A stretch of DNA of 55,444 bases from an uncultured Bacilli bacterium. GTDB taxonomy: Bacteria; Bacillota_I; Bacilli_A; RF39; UBA660. Where the stretch lies: the NCBI GenBank assembly GCA_910578855.1, contig CAJTRV010000003.1, positions 1-55,444 on the forward strand, read 5' to 3'. A model generated the notes under the pieces. It was not told where the DNA came from, ran no database searches, and saw only the letters and a list, made by a program, of their open reading frames with translations. Each line of letters starts with the position of its first letter. Within the stretch, counting starts at the first letter, position 1. Shown here piece by piece: positions 27,101 to 33,212 of the stretch. A program made the translations under genes and the position numbers.

Positions 27101-27763
27101 AATCGTTCGTTCTAAATACTCATCTTGCCCAAATAAATCATAGATATCTTCATCATTTGATAATCCAAGTGCTCTTAACAATGATGTAATTGGCACTTTT
27201 CTCGTTCGATCAATTCGTACATAAATAACATCCCTAGCATCTGTTTCAAACTCTAACCAAGTTCCGCGACTAGGAATAATTTGGGCCGCAATAACCAAAC
27301 GCTCGTTCTTGTCCACTTCACGACCAAAATAAACCGATGGAGACCTTACCAACTGTGATACAATAACCCGTTCTGCTCCATTGATAATAAATGTTCCAGA
27401 ATCGGTCATAATTGGCATATCACCTAAGTAAATTTCTTGCTCTTTTACCTCACCAGTTTCGCCATTAAAAAGTCTAGCTTCCACCTTTAGTGGCGCTGCA
27501 TAAGTCGTCTGTTTTTCCTTGCAAGCTTTGATTGAATAACGTGGCTCATCAAAAAAATATTCCCCGAATTCCAGTATTAATTTCCCTGTAAAACTTTCTA
27601 CTGGAGAAATATCTTCAAATACTTCGATAATTCCCTCGTTAATAAACCAATCATAACTCTTTTTTTGAATTTCTAATAAGTTTCCTAATTCTATCGCATT
27701 CTTTGTCTTTGCATAACTACGTCTCTCTCGATGATCCCCAGATTTTATATTCGTATAAGCCAT
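24146..27763 (-). CDS. rpoB: RNA polymerase beta subunit with Asn at the rifampicin His position
   Basis: Core catalytic subunit of RNA polymerase. 1205 residues, with an acidic C-terminal extension (many Glu and Asp after about 1150). The rifampicin-binding cluster reads QLSQFMDQTNPIAELTNKRRLSS. The residue equivalent to E. coli His526 is Asn476 (codon AAT at 26336-26338), while the Asp516 and Ser531 equivalents are kept. Asn here has been linked to natural rifampicin resistance in Spiroplasma. It is transcribed from a promoter embedded at the end of rsmC and coupled to rpoC. Confidence 0.99.
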   Translation of the reverse strand: MAYTNIKSGDHRERRSYAKTKNAIELGNLLEIQKKSYDWFINEGIIEVFEDISPVESFTGKLILEFGEYFFDEPRYSIKACKEKQTTYAAPLKVEARLFNGETGEVKEQEIYLGDMPIMTDSGTFIINGAERVIVSQLVRSPSVYFGREVDKNERLVIAAQIIPSRGTWLEFETDARDVIYVRIDRTRKVPITSLLRALGLSNDEDIYDLFGQDEYLERTIVKDANKNTDEALLDIHSKLRPGEPSTLDSAKNQLIGRFFDAFRYDLAKVGRYKFNRKLDVCDRLLGCKLAEDIKVDGNLVAAKDTVVTKEVLEVLRPIMKNGYGVRETLINAELDTYNRVQVVKVYSKVHPDRVVKIIGNDQSIEVKRLTTSDVYAAVSYYLNLLEGIGSFDEIDHLSNRRVRQVGELLQNQFRIGISRIERVIRDRMSTQDIAEVTPKSLINIRPLTASIKEFFGSSQLSQFMDQTNPIAELTNKRRLSSLGPGGLSRDRAGMEVRDVNSSHYGRLCPIESPEGPNIGLITSLSSYARVDEYGFIMTPYRKIVDTKLTDEIVYMTADEELDYYICQATVETEDDVIVQKRVPARYRGDNVMITPKEVDFMDVSPQQVVSITTQGIPFLEHDDGKRALMGSNMQRQAIPLLKAEAARVGTGIEAIAARDSGAVIIAASDGVVDYVDSRKILVKTKGGMDTYYLSDFERSNAGTCYHQVPIVRVGDKVTKGMSIADGPSTDKGELALGKNVTVAFMNFNGYNYEDAVILNERLVKDDVYTSIHIEVYATECRDTKLGPEEFTRDIPNVSEEARKNLDENGIIRIGTEVKDDDILVGKVTPKGMAELTSEEKLLHAIFGEKTREVRDTSLRVPHGGGGIVHDIKIFTKENSDELPAGVSQIVRVYIAQKRKISVGDKMAGRHGNKGVISLILPEEDMPYLPDGRPVDILLNPLGVPSRMNIGQILEMHLGYAAQTLDIHVATPVFDGANREEIIEALEEAGLASDGKEWLHDGRTGELFDNRISVGVMYMIKLNHMVDDKLHARSTGPYSLVTQQPLGGKAQFGGQRFGEMEVWALYAYGAAHVLQEVMTIKSDDVVGRVKVYEALVKGTPIPASGIPESFRVLIKEFQALGLDITILNDEGKFLDLKELEEEESDSYLTTDEFEKTDLVVEPEEPEELETPTIEVDDEENMDIDEEPSIEEIEAIEHDMVEGAAD

Positions 27764-27836
27764 TTATTCACCCCTATAAACTATATTAAAATACGAAATT
27801 CATATACAATATATAAGTATATGCCGTCAATTTATA

Positions 27837-27865
27837 ATTTTAGCACAACAATTGCAAGCTGTCAA
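27837..27865 (-). promoter_or_regulatory. Promoter of rpoBC
   Basis: Minus strand TTGACA (27860-27865), 17 bases, TAAAAT (27837-27842). The TGA inside the -35 box is the stop codon of rsmC. A weaker TTGACG follows downstream. Confidence 0.75.
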
Positions 27866-28452
27866 TTATTTACAGCTCTAATTATAAAAAAACCTTTTTC
27901 CTTGTTCTTAATTTCCACTTGATATTCATCTGCTAAATTTTTTAAAGTACTCTTTGCCCCATGATCTTTATGAATAACAATCCATAATTCCCCACCGGGT
28001 TTCAAATGTTCTTTGGCACCAAATAACAATTCATATAATATTTTCTTCCCTACCCGAATGGGTGGATTACTAATAATATAATCATACTTCTTAGTAATAT
28101 TGGTATATCCATCGCTTTCAAAAATTGAAACAGCAACACCATTAGCGCTCGCATTCTTACTTGCCAAATTTAAAGAACGGTTATTAATATCTACCATGTC
28201 AACATTCGTATCAGCCTTTTCCTTTTTGATACTAATACCAATCGGTCCATAACCGCACCCCAAATCTAGAATATCACCATGTAATGATTCCCCCAAAACA
28301 GTATTCAATAGAATATGGGTCCCTAGATCTAAGCCCTTTTTGGCAAAGACTCCATGATCGGTATAAAAGGTGTATTCCTGATTCCGAATATGGATATGCG
28401 TCTCTTTTATGTTACTTCTCAATGTCTCATCATTGATAAAATAATGTCCCAT
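27862..28452 (-). CDS. 16S rRNA methyltransferase-like protein (RsmC/YbxB type)
   Basis: A 196-residue SAM-dependent methyltransferase. It has the SAM loop VLDLGCGYGPIGI-type motif (here ILDLGCGYGPIGISIK) and the catalytic NPPIR (the NPPF/Y class for base N-methylation). The start MGHYF at 28450-28452 is used because AGGAAG lies 7 bases upstream and because B. subtilis YbxB, which sits in the same place between rplL and rpoB, starts similarly. Target G1207-type methylation of 16S rRNA is inferred from the family. Confidence 0.88.
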   Translation of the reverse strand: MGHYFINDETLRSNIKETHIHIRNQEYTFYTDHGVFAKKGLDLGTHILLNTVLGESLHGDILDLGCGYGPIGISIKKEKADTNVDMVDINNRSLNLASKNASANGVAVSIFESDGYTNITKKYDYIISNPPIRVGKKILYELLFGAKEHLKPGGELWIVIHKDHGAKSTLKNLADEYQVEIKNKEKGFFIIRAVNN

Positions 28453-28503
28453 TTTATCGCTTCCTATCGTTTCTTCCATCAAAATGTATATTTATCATTA
28501 CTC

Positions 28504-29073
28504 CTAATACGTTTTGATTTTTCTTTTCTCTATGCCATCATCAGTTGGAACCTCAGTAACGGAATGAACTTTTTTTAGTAGAAGAAAATCAGTAAAACAA
28601 GATAACTTTTTTAATTGACGGCGGCTTAATCGAAATGATTTTTGTTCCCGATTATAACCTAGTTCATAAAGCATACTATAAACAATCATCTCTTGTTTTA
28701 ATTCATTTTGTTCTAACCTCGAATGATCATGAACCGGAATTTCATAATAACATCGCAATATTCCCTCAGCTACATCAAGGTAGTGTTCAATATCCGTTCG
28801 AATAATACTATAATCTTCAACATTTCCTAAGATGAAATAGGTTGCATATAATTTTCGCAAAACTTGGACAAATGGGTCGTCAAAGTGCAACTGTCCTAAA
28901 TATTTTTCTTGTGGTTTGACAAATAACCCATGTAATTGCTCACAAATTCCTTCTATTAATTCTATTGAACACGAATCTAAATACTTTGCAACCAAATCAT
29001 TTAAACAAGCACTTTTTATATCATTGTTTCCCGTTACATTACCAAGTTGATTTCCTTTTTTTGTTTTTTTCAT
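28504..29073 (-). CDS. Uncharacterised protein in the rplL-rsmC interval
   Basis: A 189-residue, mostly helical soluble protein with a basic first ten residues, then an acidic core with several Cys (SACLNDLVAKYLDSC, ICEQLHGLF, ILRCYYEIP) and a basic tail (KRKIKTY). The ATG at 29071-29073 follows AGGGGATTTTG. It lies 51 bases before rsmC. B. subtilis has no gene at this point, so it is an insertion in a conserved ribosomal/RNA-polymerase cluster. Function not recognised; a role in translation or transcription is only suggested by position. Confidence 0.7.
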   Translation of the reverse strand: MKKTKKGNQLGNVTGNNDIKSACLNDLVAKYLDSCSIELIEGICEQLHGLFVKPQEKYLGQLHFDDPFVQVLRKLYATYFILGNVEDYSIIRTDIEHYLDVAEGILRCYYEIPVHDHSRLEQNELKQEMIVYSMLYELGYNREQKSFRLSRRQLKKLSCFTDFLLLKKVHSVTEVPTDDGIEKRKIKTY

Positions 29074-29182
29074 CAAAATCCCCTGCTCTTTCTAAACATT
29101 ACCGCTTCTCTATGCACTTAATATCTTTATCATAACTGATTGAAATAAATCATGAATACCAGTTAACTCAAGAAACGGTGAA

Positions 29183-29220
29183 AGCCCATACTAAATATTT
29201 AGTATAGGCTAACCCTCTTT
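29183..29220. terminator. Long hairpin after rplL
   Basis: A near-perfect 12-13-bp stem (29183-29195 with 29198-29210, one mismatch) lies just after rplL. The minus strand continues TTTCACC after it; the plus strand has a longer T run at 29217-29222. It probably reduces readthrough from rplL into the downstream gene. Confidence 0.55.
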
Positions 29221-29230
29221 TTTAAACAAA

Positions 29231-29599
29231 TTATTTTAATTCAACTGTAGCGCCAGCTTCTTCGAATTTAGCTTTTAATTCATTTGCTTCATCACTACTA
29301 GCTTTTTCTTTTACAACACCACCGTTATCAGCGATTTCTTTTGCTTCTTTTAATCCTAATCCAGTGATTTCTTTGATTAACTTAATAACCGCTAACTTGT
29401 TAGATCCAGCACTTGCAAGTACTACATCAGCTGTACTTGGTCCTTCTTCAACTGCTGCCCCAGCTGCTGGAGCTGCTACTGCTACTGCACTTGGATCAAC
29501 ACCAAATTTCTCCTTCATTCCTTCAACTAATTCATTTACTTCAAGAATTGTCATTTCACTAATTGCATTTAAAATATCTTCATTTGTAATTTTTGCCAT
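29231..29599 (-). CDS. rplL: 50S ribosomal protein L7/L12
   Basis: Stalk protein that recruits translation GTPases. 122 residues: N-terminal dimerisation helices, an Ala-rich hinge (VAVAAPAAGAAV) and the C-terminal domain with KLAVIKLIKEITGLGLKEAKEI. It is 23 bases after rplJ and governed by the L10 leader. Confidence 0.98.
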   Translation of the reverse strand: MAKITNEDILNAISEMTILEVNELVEGMKEKFGVDPSAVAVAAPAAGAAVEEGPSTADVVLASAGSNKLAVIKLIKEITGLGLKEAKEIADNGGVVKEKASSDEANELKAKFEEAGATVELK

Positions 29600-29622
29600 T
29601 CTATTTTCCTCCTTATTTTTAA

Positions 29623-30123
29623 TTAATTATTTTCTTTCTCTAAATTTTGACTATGTAAGTCTAAACAAATTGCAAAATCCTTAACTTTTTGCATCAATCC
29701 AGCTGCAAACATAGTAAGTAATCCATCTCGTGATGGAATCGATGCATATTTCTTTAACATATCAATATCAGCGATTTCTCCATCAACCATTCCAATTTTC
29801 ATCTGTAATGCTTCATGATCTTTAGAAAAATCATGTAACACTTTAATTGGCGCGATCGCATCTGTTCCATAAGCCATAGCTTTTGGACCTGTAAGCTCAC
29901 TTGTCATATCGATATTAAGAGAATCCAATGCTCGTTTTGTCAATGTATTTTTGTAAATCTTTAAATCAGATCCACTTTCTCTTAACTTTCTTCGAAGCTC
30001 TGTCATATCAGATACCGTTAATCCTTGGTACTCAAATAAAACAAATGATGAAGATTCTTTTACATTGTTTACAATCTCCTTTACTACTTCTTGTTTCTTT
30101 TCAATAATTTTAGCGTTTGCCAT
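29623..30123 (-). CDS. rplJ: 50S ribosomal protein L10
   Basis: Anchors L7/L12 dimers to 23S rRNA. 166 residues with the N-terminal RNA-binding domain (FVLFEYQGLTVSDMTELRRKLRE and KIYKNTLTKRAL) and a C-terminal helix for L12. Expression is controlled by the upstream L10 leader. Confidence 0.97.
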   Translation of the reverse strand: MANAKIIEKKQEVVKEIVNNVKESSSFVLFEYQGLTVSDMTELRRKLRESGSDLKIYKNTLTKRALDSLNIDMTSELTGPKAMAYGTDAIAPIKVLHDFSKDHEALQMKIGMVDGEIADIDMLKKYASIPSRDGLLTMFAAGLMQKVKDFAICLDLHSQNLEKENN

Positions 30124-30134
30124 ACTACACCTCT

Positions 30135-30272
30135 CTTTCCTGTTATATAGTACGTATCAAAAAGTCTCCACAGGGTAACCGCAGAGACTATAACTTAAAT
30201 TCATAAGTCCTCGGTAGGAAATTAAGTTTTAAAAACACCTACTGTCTACGGTACTATCTAATTTTTTTGGAC
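30135..30272 (-). ncRNA. Ribosomal protein L10 leader (autoregulatory mRNA element)
   Basis: The 150-base rplJ leader carries the L10(L12)4-binding features of Bacilli: TACCGTAGACAGTAGGTG near the 5' end, CTACCGAGG opposite, and a conditional terminator AGTCTC...GAGACT with a T run before the rplJ ribosome site. Excess L10-L12 would favour termination. The match to the known Firmicutes leader is strong, from memory of the motif rather than a covariance search. Confidence 0.85.
30155..30189 (-). terminator. Attenuator of the rplJL leader
   Basis: Minus strand stem AGTCTC / GAGACT (30184-30189 and 30163-30168) with an inner GCGG/CCTG part, followed by TTTTT. Confidence 0.8.
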
Positions 30273-30278
30273 GAATCC

Positions 30279-30307
30279 ATTATAACATAATCTGATTTAC
30301 TTGTCAA
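30279..30307 (-). promoter_or_regulatory. Promoter of rplJL
   Basis: Minus strand TTGACA (30302-30307), 17 bases, TATAAT (30279-30284). It overlaps the last codons and stop of rplA. Confidence 0.85.
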
Positions 30308-30992
30308 AGTTATTTGTATCAACCTTAATACCAGGTCCCATCGTTGAAGAGATACTAATGTTTTTTACATAAGTTCCTTTTACTGTTGATGGTTTTAATT
30401 TTAACATCAATGATACAAATGCATTCATATTTTCAAGTAGTTTTGTTTCATCAAATGAAACTTTTCCAATGATAACAGCAACATTTCCATAGCTATCAGC
30501 ACGATATTCTACTCGACCTTTTTTTACATCTTCAACAGCTTTAGCTGTATCCATTGTTACACTACCTGTTTTAGGGTTTGGCATCAATCCTTTTGGACCT
30601 AATACCCGTCCTAATTTCCCTAATGCTGGCATCATATCTGGAGTTGCAATCATGACATCAAAGTCAAACCAATTTTCCTTGGCGATCTTATCTAACATAT
30701 CTTGATCTCCAACATAGTCTGCACCTGCTTCGCGAGCTGCTTTGGCTGCATCTCCTTTGGCAATAACCAATACTTTCTTCGTTTTACCAGTTCCATTTGG
30801 AAGCACAATTGCCCCTCTTAATTGTTGATCAGCTTTTTTCGTATCAATATTTAATCGTAATACAAGTTCTACTGATGCATCAAAACTAGTTGTCGAAGTT
30901 TCTTTTACTAATTTGATTGCTTCTTCTTTAGAATAAATTTTATTCTTTTCGATCTTCTTAGAAGCTTCTAAATATTTCTTACTTTTTTTCAT
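30297..30992 (-). CDS. rplA: 50S ribosomal protein L1
   Basis: L1-stalk protein of the large subunit and often the repressor of its own operon. 231 residues; the start MKKSKKYLEA at 30990-30992 follows AGGAGG by 5 bases, and the longer upstream frame has no ribosome site. Motifs LPNGTGKTKKVLV, GLMPNPKTGSVT and the C-terminal STMGPGIKVD fit L1. It follows rplK in usual order. Confidence 0.97.
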   Translation of the reverse strand: MKKSKKYLEASKKIEKNKIYSKEEAIKLVKETSTTSFDASVELVLRLNIDTKKADQQLRGAIVLPNGTGKTKKVLVIAKGDAAKAAREAGADYVGDQDMLDKIAKENWFDFDVMIATPDMMPALGKLGRVLGPKGLMPNPKTGSVTMDTAKAVEDVKKGRVEYRADSYGNVAVIIGKVSFDETKLLENMNAFVSLMLKLKPSTVKGTYVKNISISSTMGPGIKVDTNNFDK

Positions 30993-31061
30993 TTTTACCT
31001 CCTTGTGGTTTATAGCGGATAATTCCTCCCACATAGGTCAAGCCTATATGTTTGTTGTTAC

Positions 31062-31487
31062 TTAGTCAACAATGGTAACACCCATATTTAAAGCCGTACC
31101 TTCTACTATTTTCATAGCTTCTTCTACTGTATAGGCATTTAAATCTGGTAGTTTTGTCTCAGCAATTTCACGTAATTGAGCTCTTGTAATAGTTCCAGCT
31201 TGTTCATTTTTTCCCTTGCTTGAACCTTTTTTAATCCCGGCTGCTTTCTTAATTAAGAATGGAGCTGGTGGAGTCTTAATTACAAAGTCGAAAGAACGAT
31301 CTTCATAGATACTAATTTCAACTGGTAAAATATCTCCTCTTTTATCTTTTGTTGCATCATTATATTTTGTACAGAACTCTTGTAAGTTAATACCTGCAGG
31401 TCCTAATACTGTTCCAACTGGTGGCGCTGGTGTTGCTGCTCCAGCTGGAATTTGCAACTTAATTAATTTTGTTACATTCTTTGCCAC
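31062..31487 (-). CDS. rplK: 50S ribosomal protein L11
   Basis: Binds the GTPase centre of 23S rRNA. 141 residues. Start is the GTG at 31485-31487: GGAGGTG lies 5 bases before it and the protein then begins (M)AKNVTKLIKLQIPAG, as in other L11 proteins. A GTG three codons earlier lies inside the ribosome site. The conserved PAPPVGTVLGPAGINLQEFC and C-terminal NMGV segments are present. Confidence 0.97.
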   Translation of the reverse strand: MAKNVTKLIKLQIPAGAATPAPPVGTVLGPAGINLQEFCTKYNDATKDKRGDILPVEISIYEDRSFDFVIKTPPAPFLIKKAAGIKKGSSKGKNEQAGTITRAQLREIAETKLPDLNAYTVEEAMKIVEGTALNMGVTIVD

Positions 31488-31517
31488 GAAAAACACCTCC
31501 TAATAATTTTTTTCGCG

Positions 31518-31563
31518 AGTGGTCAAAACGAGTGTCCGCTTATCACTTTTTTTCTCTCCCACT
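31518..31563 (-). promoter_or_regulatory. Possible L1-binding leader of rplKA
   Basis: In the rplK leader, AGTGG (31559-31563 read on the minus strand) followed by GAG pairs with CCACT (31518-31522) preceded by TTGA. A GTGGGAG motif facing an asymmetric loop is typical of L1 sites in 23S rRNA and in mRNAs repressed by L1. This match is by eye. Confidence 0.45.
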
Positions 31564-31598
31564 TGGTCATCTATATAAAAATAATATATAGCCATTTC

Positions 31599-31627
31599 AT
31601 AATAGCACATTTTTCCACGTTTGTAAA
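31599..31627 (-). promoter_or_regulatory. Promoter of rplKA
   Basis: Minus strand TTTACA (31622-31627), 17 bases, TATTAT (31599-31604). Confidence 0.65.
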
Positions 31628-31639
31628 CTGCTATTTTCA

Positions 31640-32137
31640 CTATCGTTTATTTATTTTATGATTTTCTTTTTTCTGAAATTTTAATAAATAACATGGTTGT
31701 ACCGTCTTCTTAACAATAATATTTCCCGCTGAGATTACATCCGCTAACTCTGTTTTTTCAAATCCAGAAAAATTATTTTCATTCATAAAATCCCGTAGTA
31801 CTAACAAATCTTGTTCTATTACTTGTAGTAATAAATCATACTCATCTTTTCTTAGCCCTGGCATTGTTATACGAACACCAATCATCTCTAATTTTTCATC
31901 ACAATAATGATCTTCATATTTGCACCAATATCTTTTAATTTCTTGCGTATAACTTTCCAATATGAATGATCGATATTGGGCATAAAGTTGAAAAAAATGT
32001 TCAAAATCTTCAGGACGTTTGGTTTCATCCTTCCCTATTTTCGTCCAAGGAAATAAATTTAATATGACATCCTGATAATTACGTTGTACTATTTCAGGAT
32101 CCAAAATTGAATCATTATTTAATGTTAATTCATTCAT
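31640..32137 (-). CDS. Uncharacterised protein downstream of nusG
   Basis: A 165-residue soluble protein, acidic in the middle and basic at the end (KFQKKENHKINKR). Readable pieces are NYQDVILNLFPWTKIG, a helical aromatic stretch (FEHFFQLYAQYRSFILESYTQEIKRYW) and RITMPGLRKDEYDLLLQVIEQDLLVLRDFM. It starts 10 bases after nusG. Its ribosome site and spacer (AGGAGAGTAGAAATG) are identical to those of nusG. It is inserted between nusG and rplK, where B. subtilis has no gene. No known domain is recognised. Confidence 0.7.
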   Translation of the reverse strand: MNELTLNNDSILDPEIVQRNYQDVILNLFPWTKIGKDETKRPEDFEHFFQLYAQYRSFILESYTQEIKRYWCKYEDHYCDEKLEMIGVRITMPGLRKDEYDLLLQVIEQDLLVLRDFMNENNFSGFEKTELADVISAGNIIVKKTVQPCYLLKFQKKENHKINKR

Positions 32138-32147
32138 TTCTACTCTC

Positions 32148-32684
32148 CTACATTGTTTTTTCGATTTCTGTAAGTGCTAGTTCCACAATCGTTTCTTGTC
32201 CAAATAAATCAACTGCTACTTCTAATGTTCCACTCGCAACATCATATGACTTAACGGTTCCAAACATACCACCAAATGGTCCCCCAATTACTTTTACTTT
32301 ATCATCAACAGCAACTTCATTGCCCATCGATAAACGACTCATTCCCATACTTCCTAAGATTTTATCCACTTCCATTGGCGTTAATGGGAATGGTTTTGCT
32401 CCTTTCCCACTAGAACCAATAAATCCGGTTACTCCTGGTGTATTACGAACAACAAACCATGCCTCGTCATTCATTACCATTTCAACTAAAATATAACCAG
32501 GAAACATTTTCTTAACTTTTTCTACTTGTTTCCCATCTTTCACTTCAACCTCAGTTTGCTCTGGTACCACAACCCGGTAAATGTAGTCTTCCATTCCCAT
32601 TGAGCTAGCTCGCATTTCTAATTTTTCTTTTACTTTATTCTCATGACCAGAATAAGTGTTTACAACATACCATTCTTTCTGCAT
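32148..32684 (-). CDS. nusG: Transcription antitermination factor NusG
   Basis: Binds RNA polymerase and modulates pausing and termination. 178 residues: NGN domain (KEWYVVNTYSGHENKVKEKL through FPGYILVEMVMND) and a C-terminal KOW domain (DKVKVIGGPFGGMFGTVKSYD). It is 10 bases after secE in the conserved secE-nusG pair. Confidence 0.98.
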   Translation of the reverse strand: MQKEWYVVNTYSGHENKVKEKLEMRASSMGMEDYIYRVVVPEQTEVEVKDGKQVEKVKKMFPGYILVEMVMNDEAWFVVRNTPGVTGFIGSSGKGAKPFPLTPMEVDKILGSMGMSRLSMGNEVAVDDKVKVIGGPFGGMFGTVKSYDVASGTLEVAVDLFGQETIVELALTEIEKTM

Positions 32685-32694
32685 TTCTACTCTC

Positions 32695-32874
32695 CTAACC
32701 TATCCATGTATTAATTAACGCTAATACAAAATCAGTTACGGCAAAGAATAATCCAAAAAAGACAATACAAGATAAGGTTGCGATCGAATACTTCAACAAT
32801 TCCTTTTTATTTGTCCATCTAACTTTGCCCATTTCATTCTTGACACCCATGAAAAATCTTCTTACTTTTTTCAT
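32695..32874 (-). CDS. secE: Preprotein translocase subunit SecE
   Basis: Single-span subunit of the SecYEG channel. 59 residues: an amphipathic start (MKKVRRFFMGVKNEMGKVRWTNKKEL) and one membrane helix (YSIATLSCIVFFGLFFAVTDFVLALI). The ATG at 32872-32874 follows AGGTG by 7 bases. rpmG, which often precedes secE, is absent here. Confidence 0.92.
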   Translation of the reverse strand: MKKVRRFFMGVKNEMGKVRWTNKKELLKYSIATLSCIVFFGLFFAVTDFVLALINTWIG

Positions 32875-32937
32875 CTTTTCACCTACTTTTAATATATGTG
32901 TTTTTCCAAAATAAAAACACCTTTTGTGTCCAAGAAC

Positions 32938-32966
32938 AATATAGCACACTTCTTAATCACTGTCAA
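32938..32966 (-). promoter_or_regulatory. Promoter of secE-nusG
   Basis: Minus strand TTGACA (32961-32966), 17 bases, TATATT (32938-32943). The 338-base gap from 32875 to 33212 otherwise holds the terminator of the next gene and a doubtful 33-codon frame. Confidence 0.85.
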
Positions 32967-33093
32967 CAAATTGAGAAAAAAAGATAAAAAGAAAGATCAA
33001 AAAAATTAGCACAATGAACAACGTCTCACGGTTCTTAACATTATTTTCCACCATACCATTTATATTATCAGAGATAAATAATATTTTCCTAAT

Positions 33094-33125
33094 ATAAAAA
33101 CCAAAGAATTTACAAAATCTTTGGT
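33094..33125 (-). terminator. Terminator of the modular pilin-like gene
   Basis: Minus strand 8-bp stem ACCAAAGA / TCTTTGGT (33100-33107 and 33118-33125) followed by TTTTTATA. Confidence 0.8.
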
Positions 33126-33212
33126 CTATTTTCTACTCATAAAAAGCATCTAATAAGCTCTTTCACTAATTACCCTAATGGTATTCAAAATCACAACTTC
33201 AAAATTCATTTT

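Noticed and set aside
32953..33054. Minus-strand frame of 33 codons with a hydrophobic centre upstream of secE
   Set aside because: No ribosome site before its ATG, it follows a terminator, and it runs through the secE promoter. Hydrophobicity comes from T-rich bases.
33135..33196. Minus-strand 19-codon frame directly after the modular pilin-like gene
   Set aside because: It has no ribosome site and is too short to judge; treated as untranslated 3' sequence before the terminator.
32875..33212. rpmG (ribosomal protein L33) upstream of secE
   Set aside because: No frame in the gap carries the L33 Cys motif or basic pattern.
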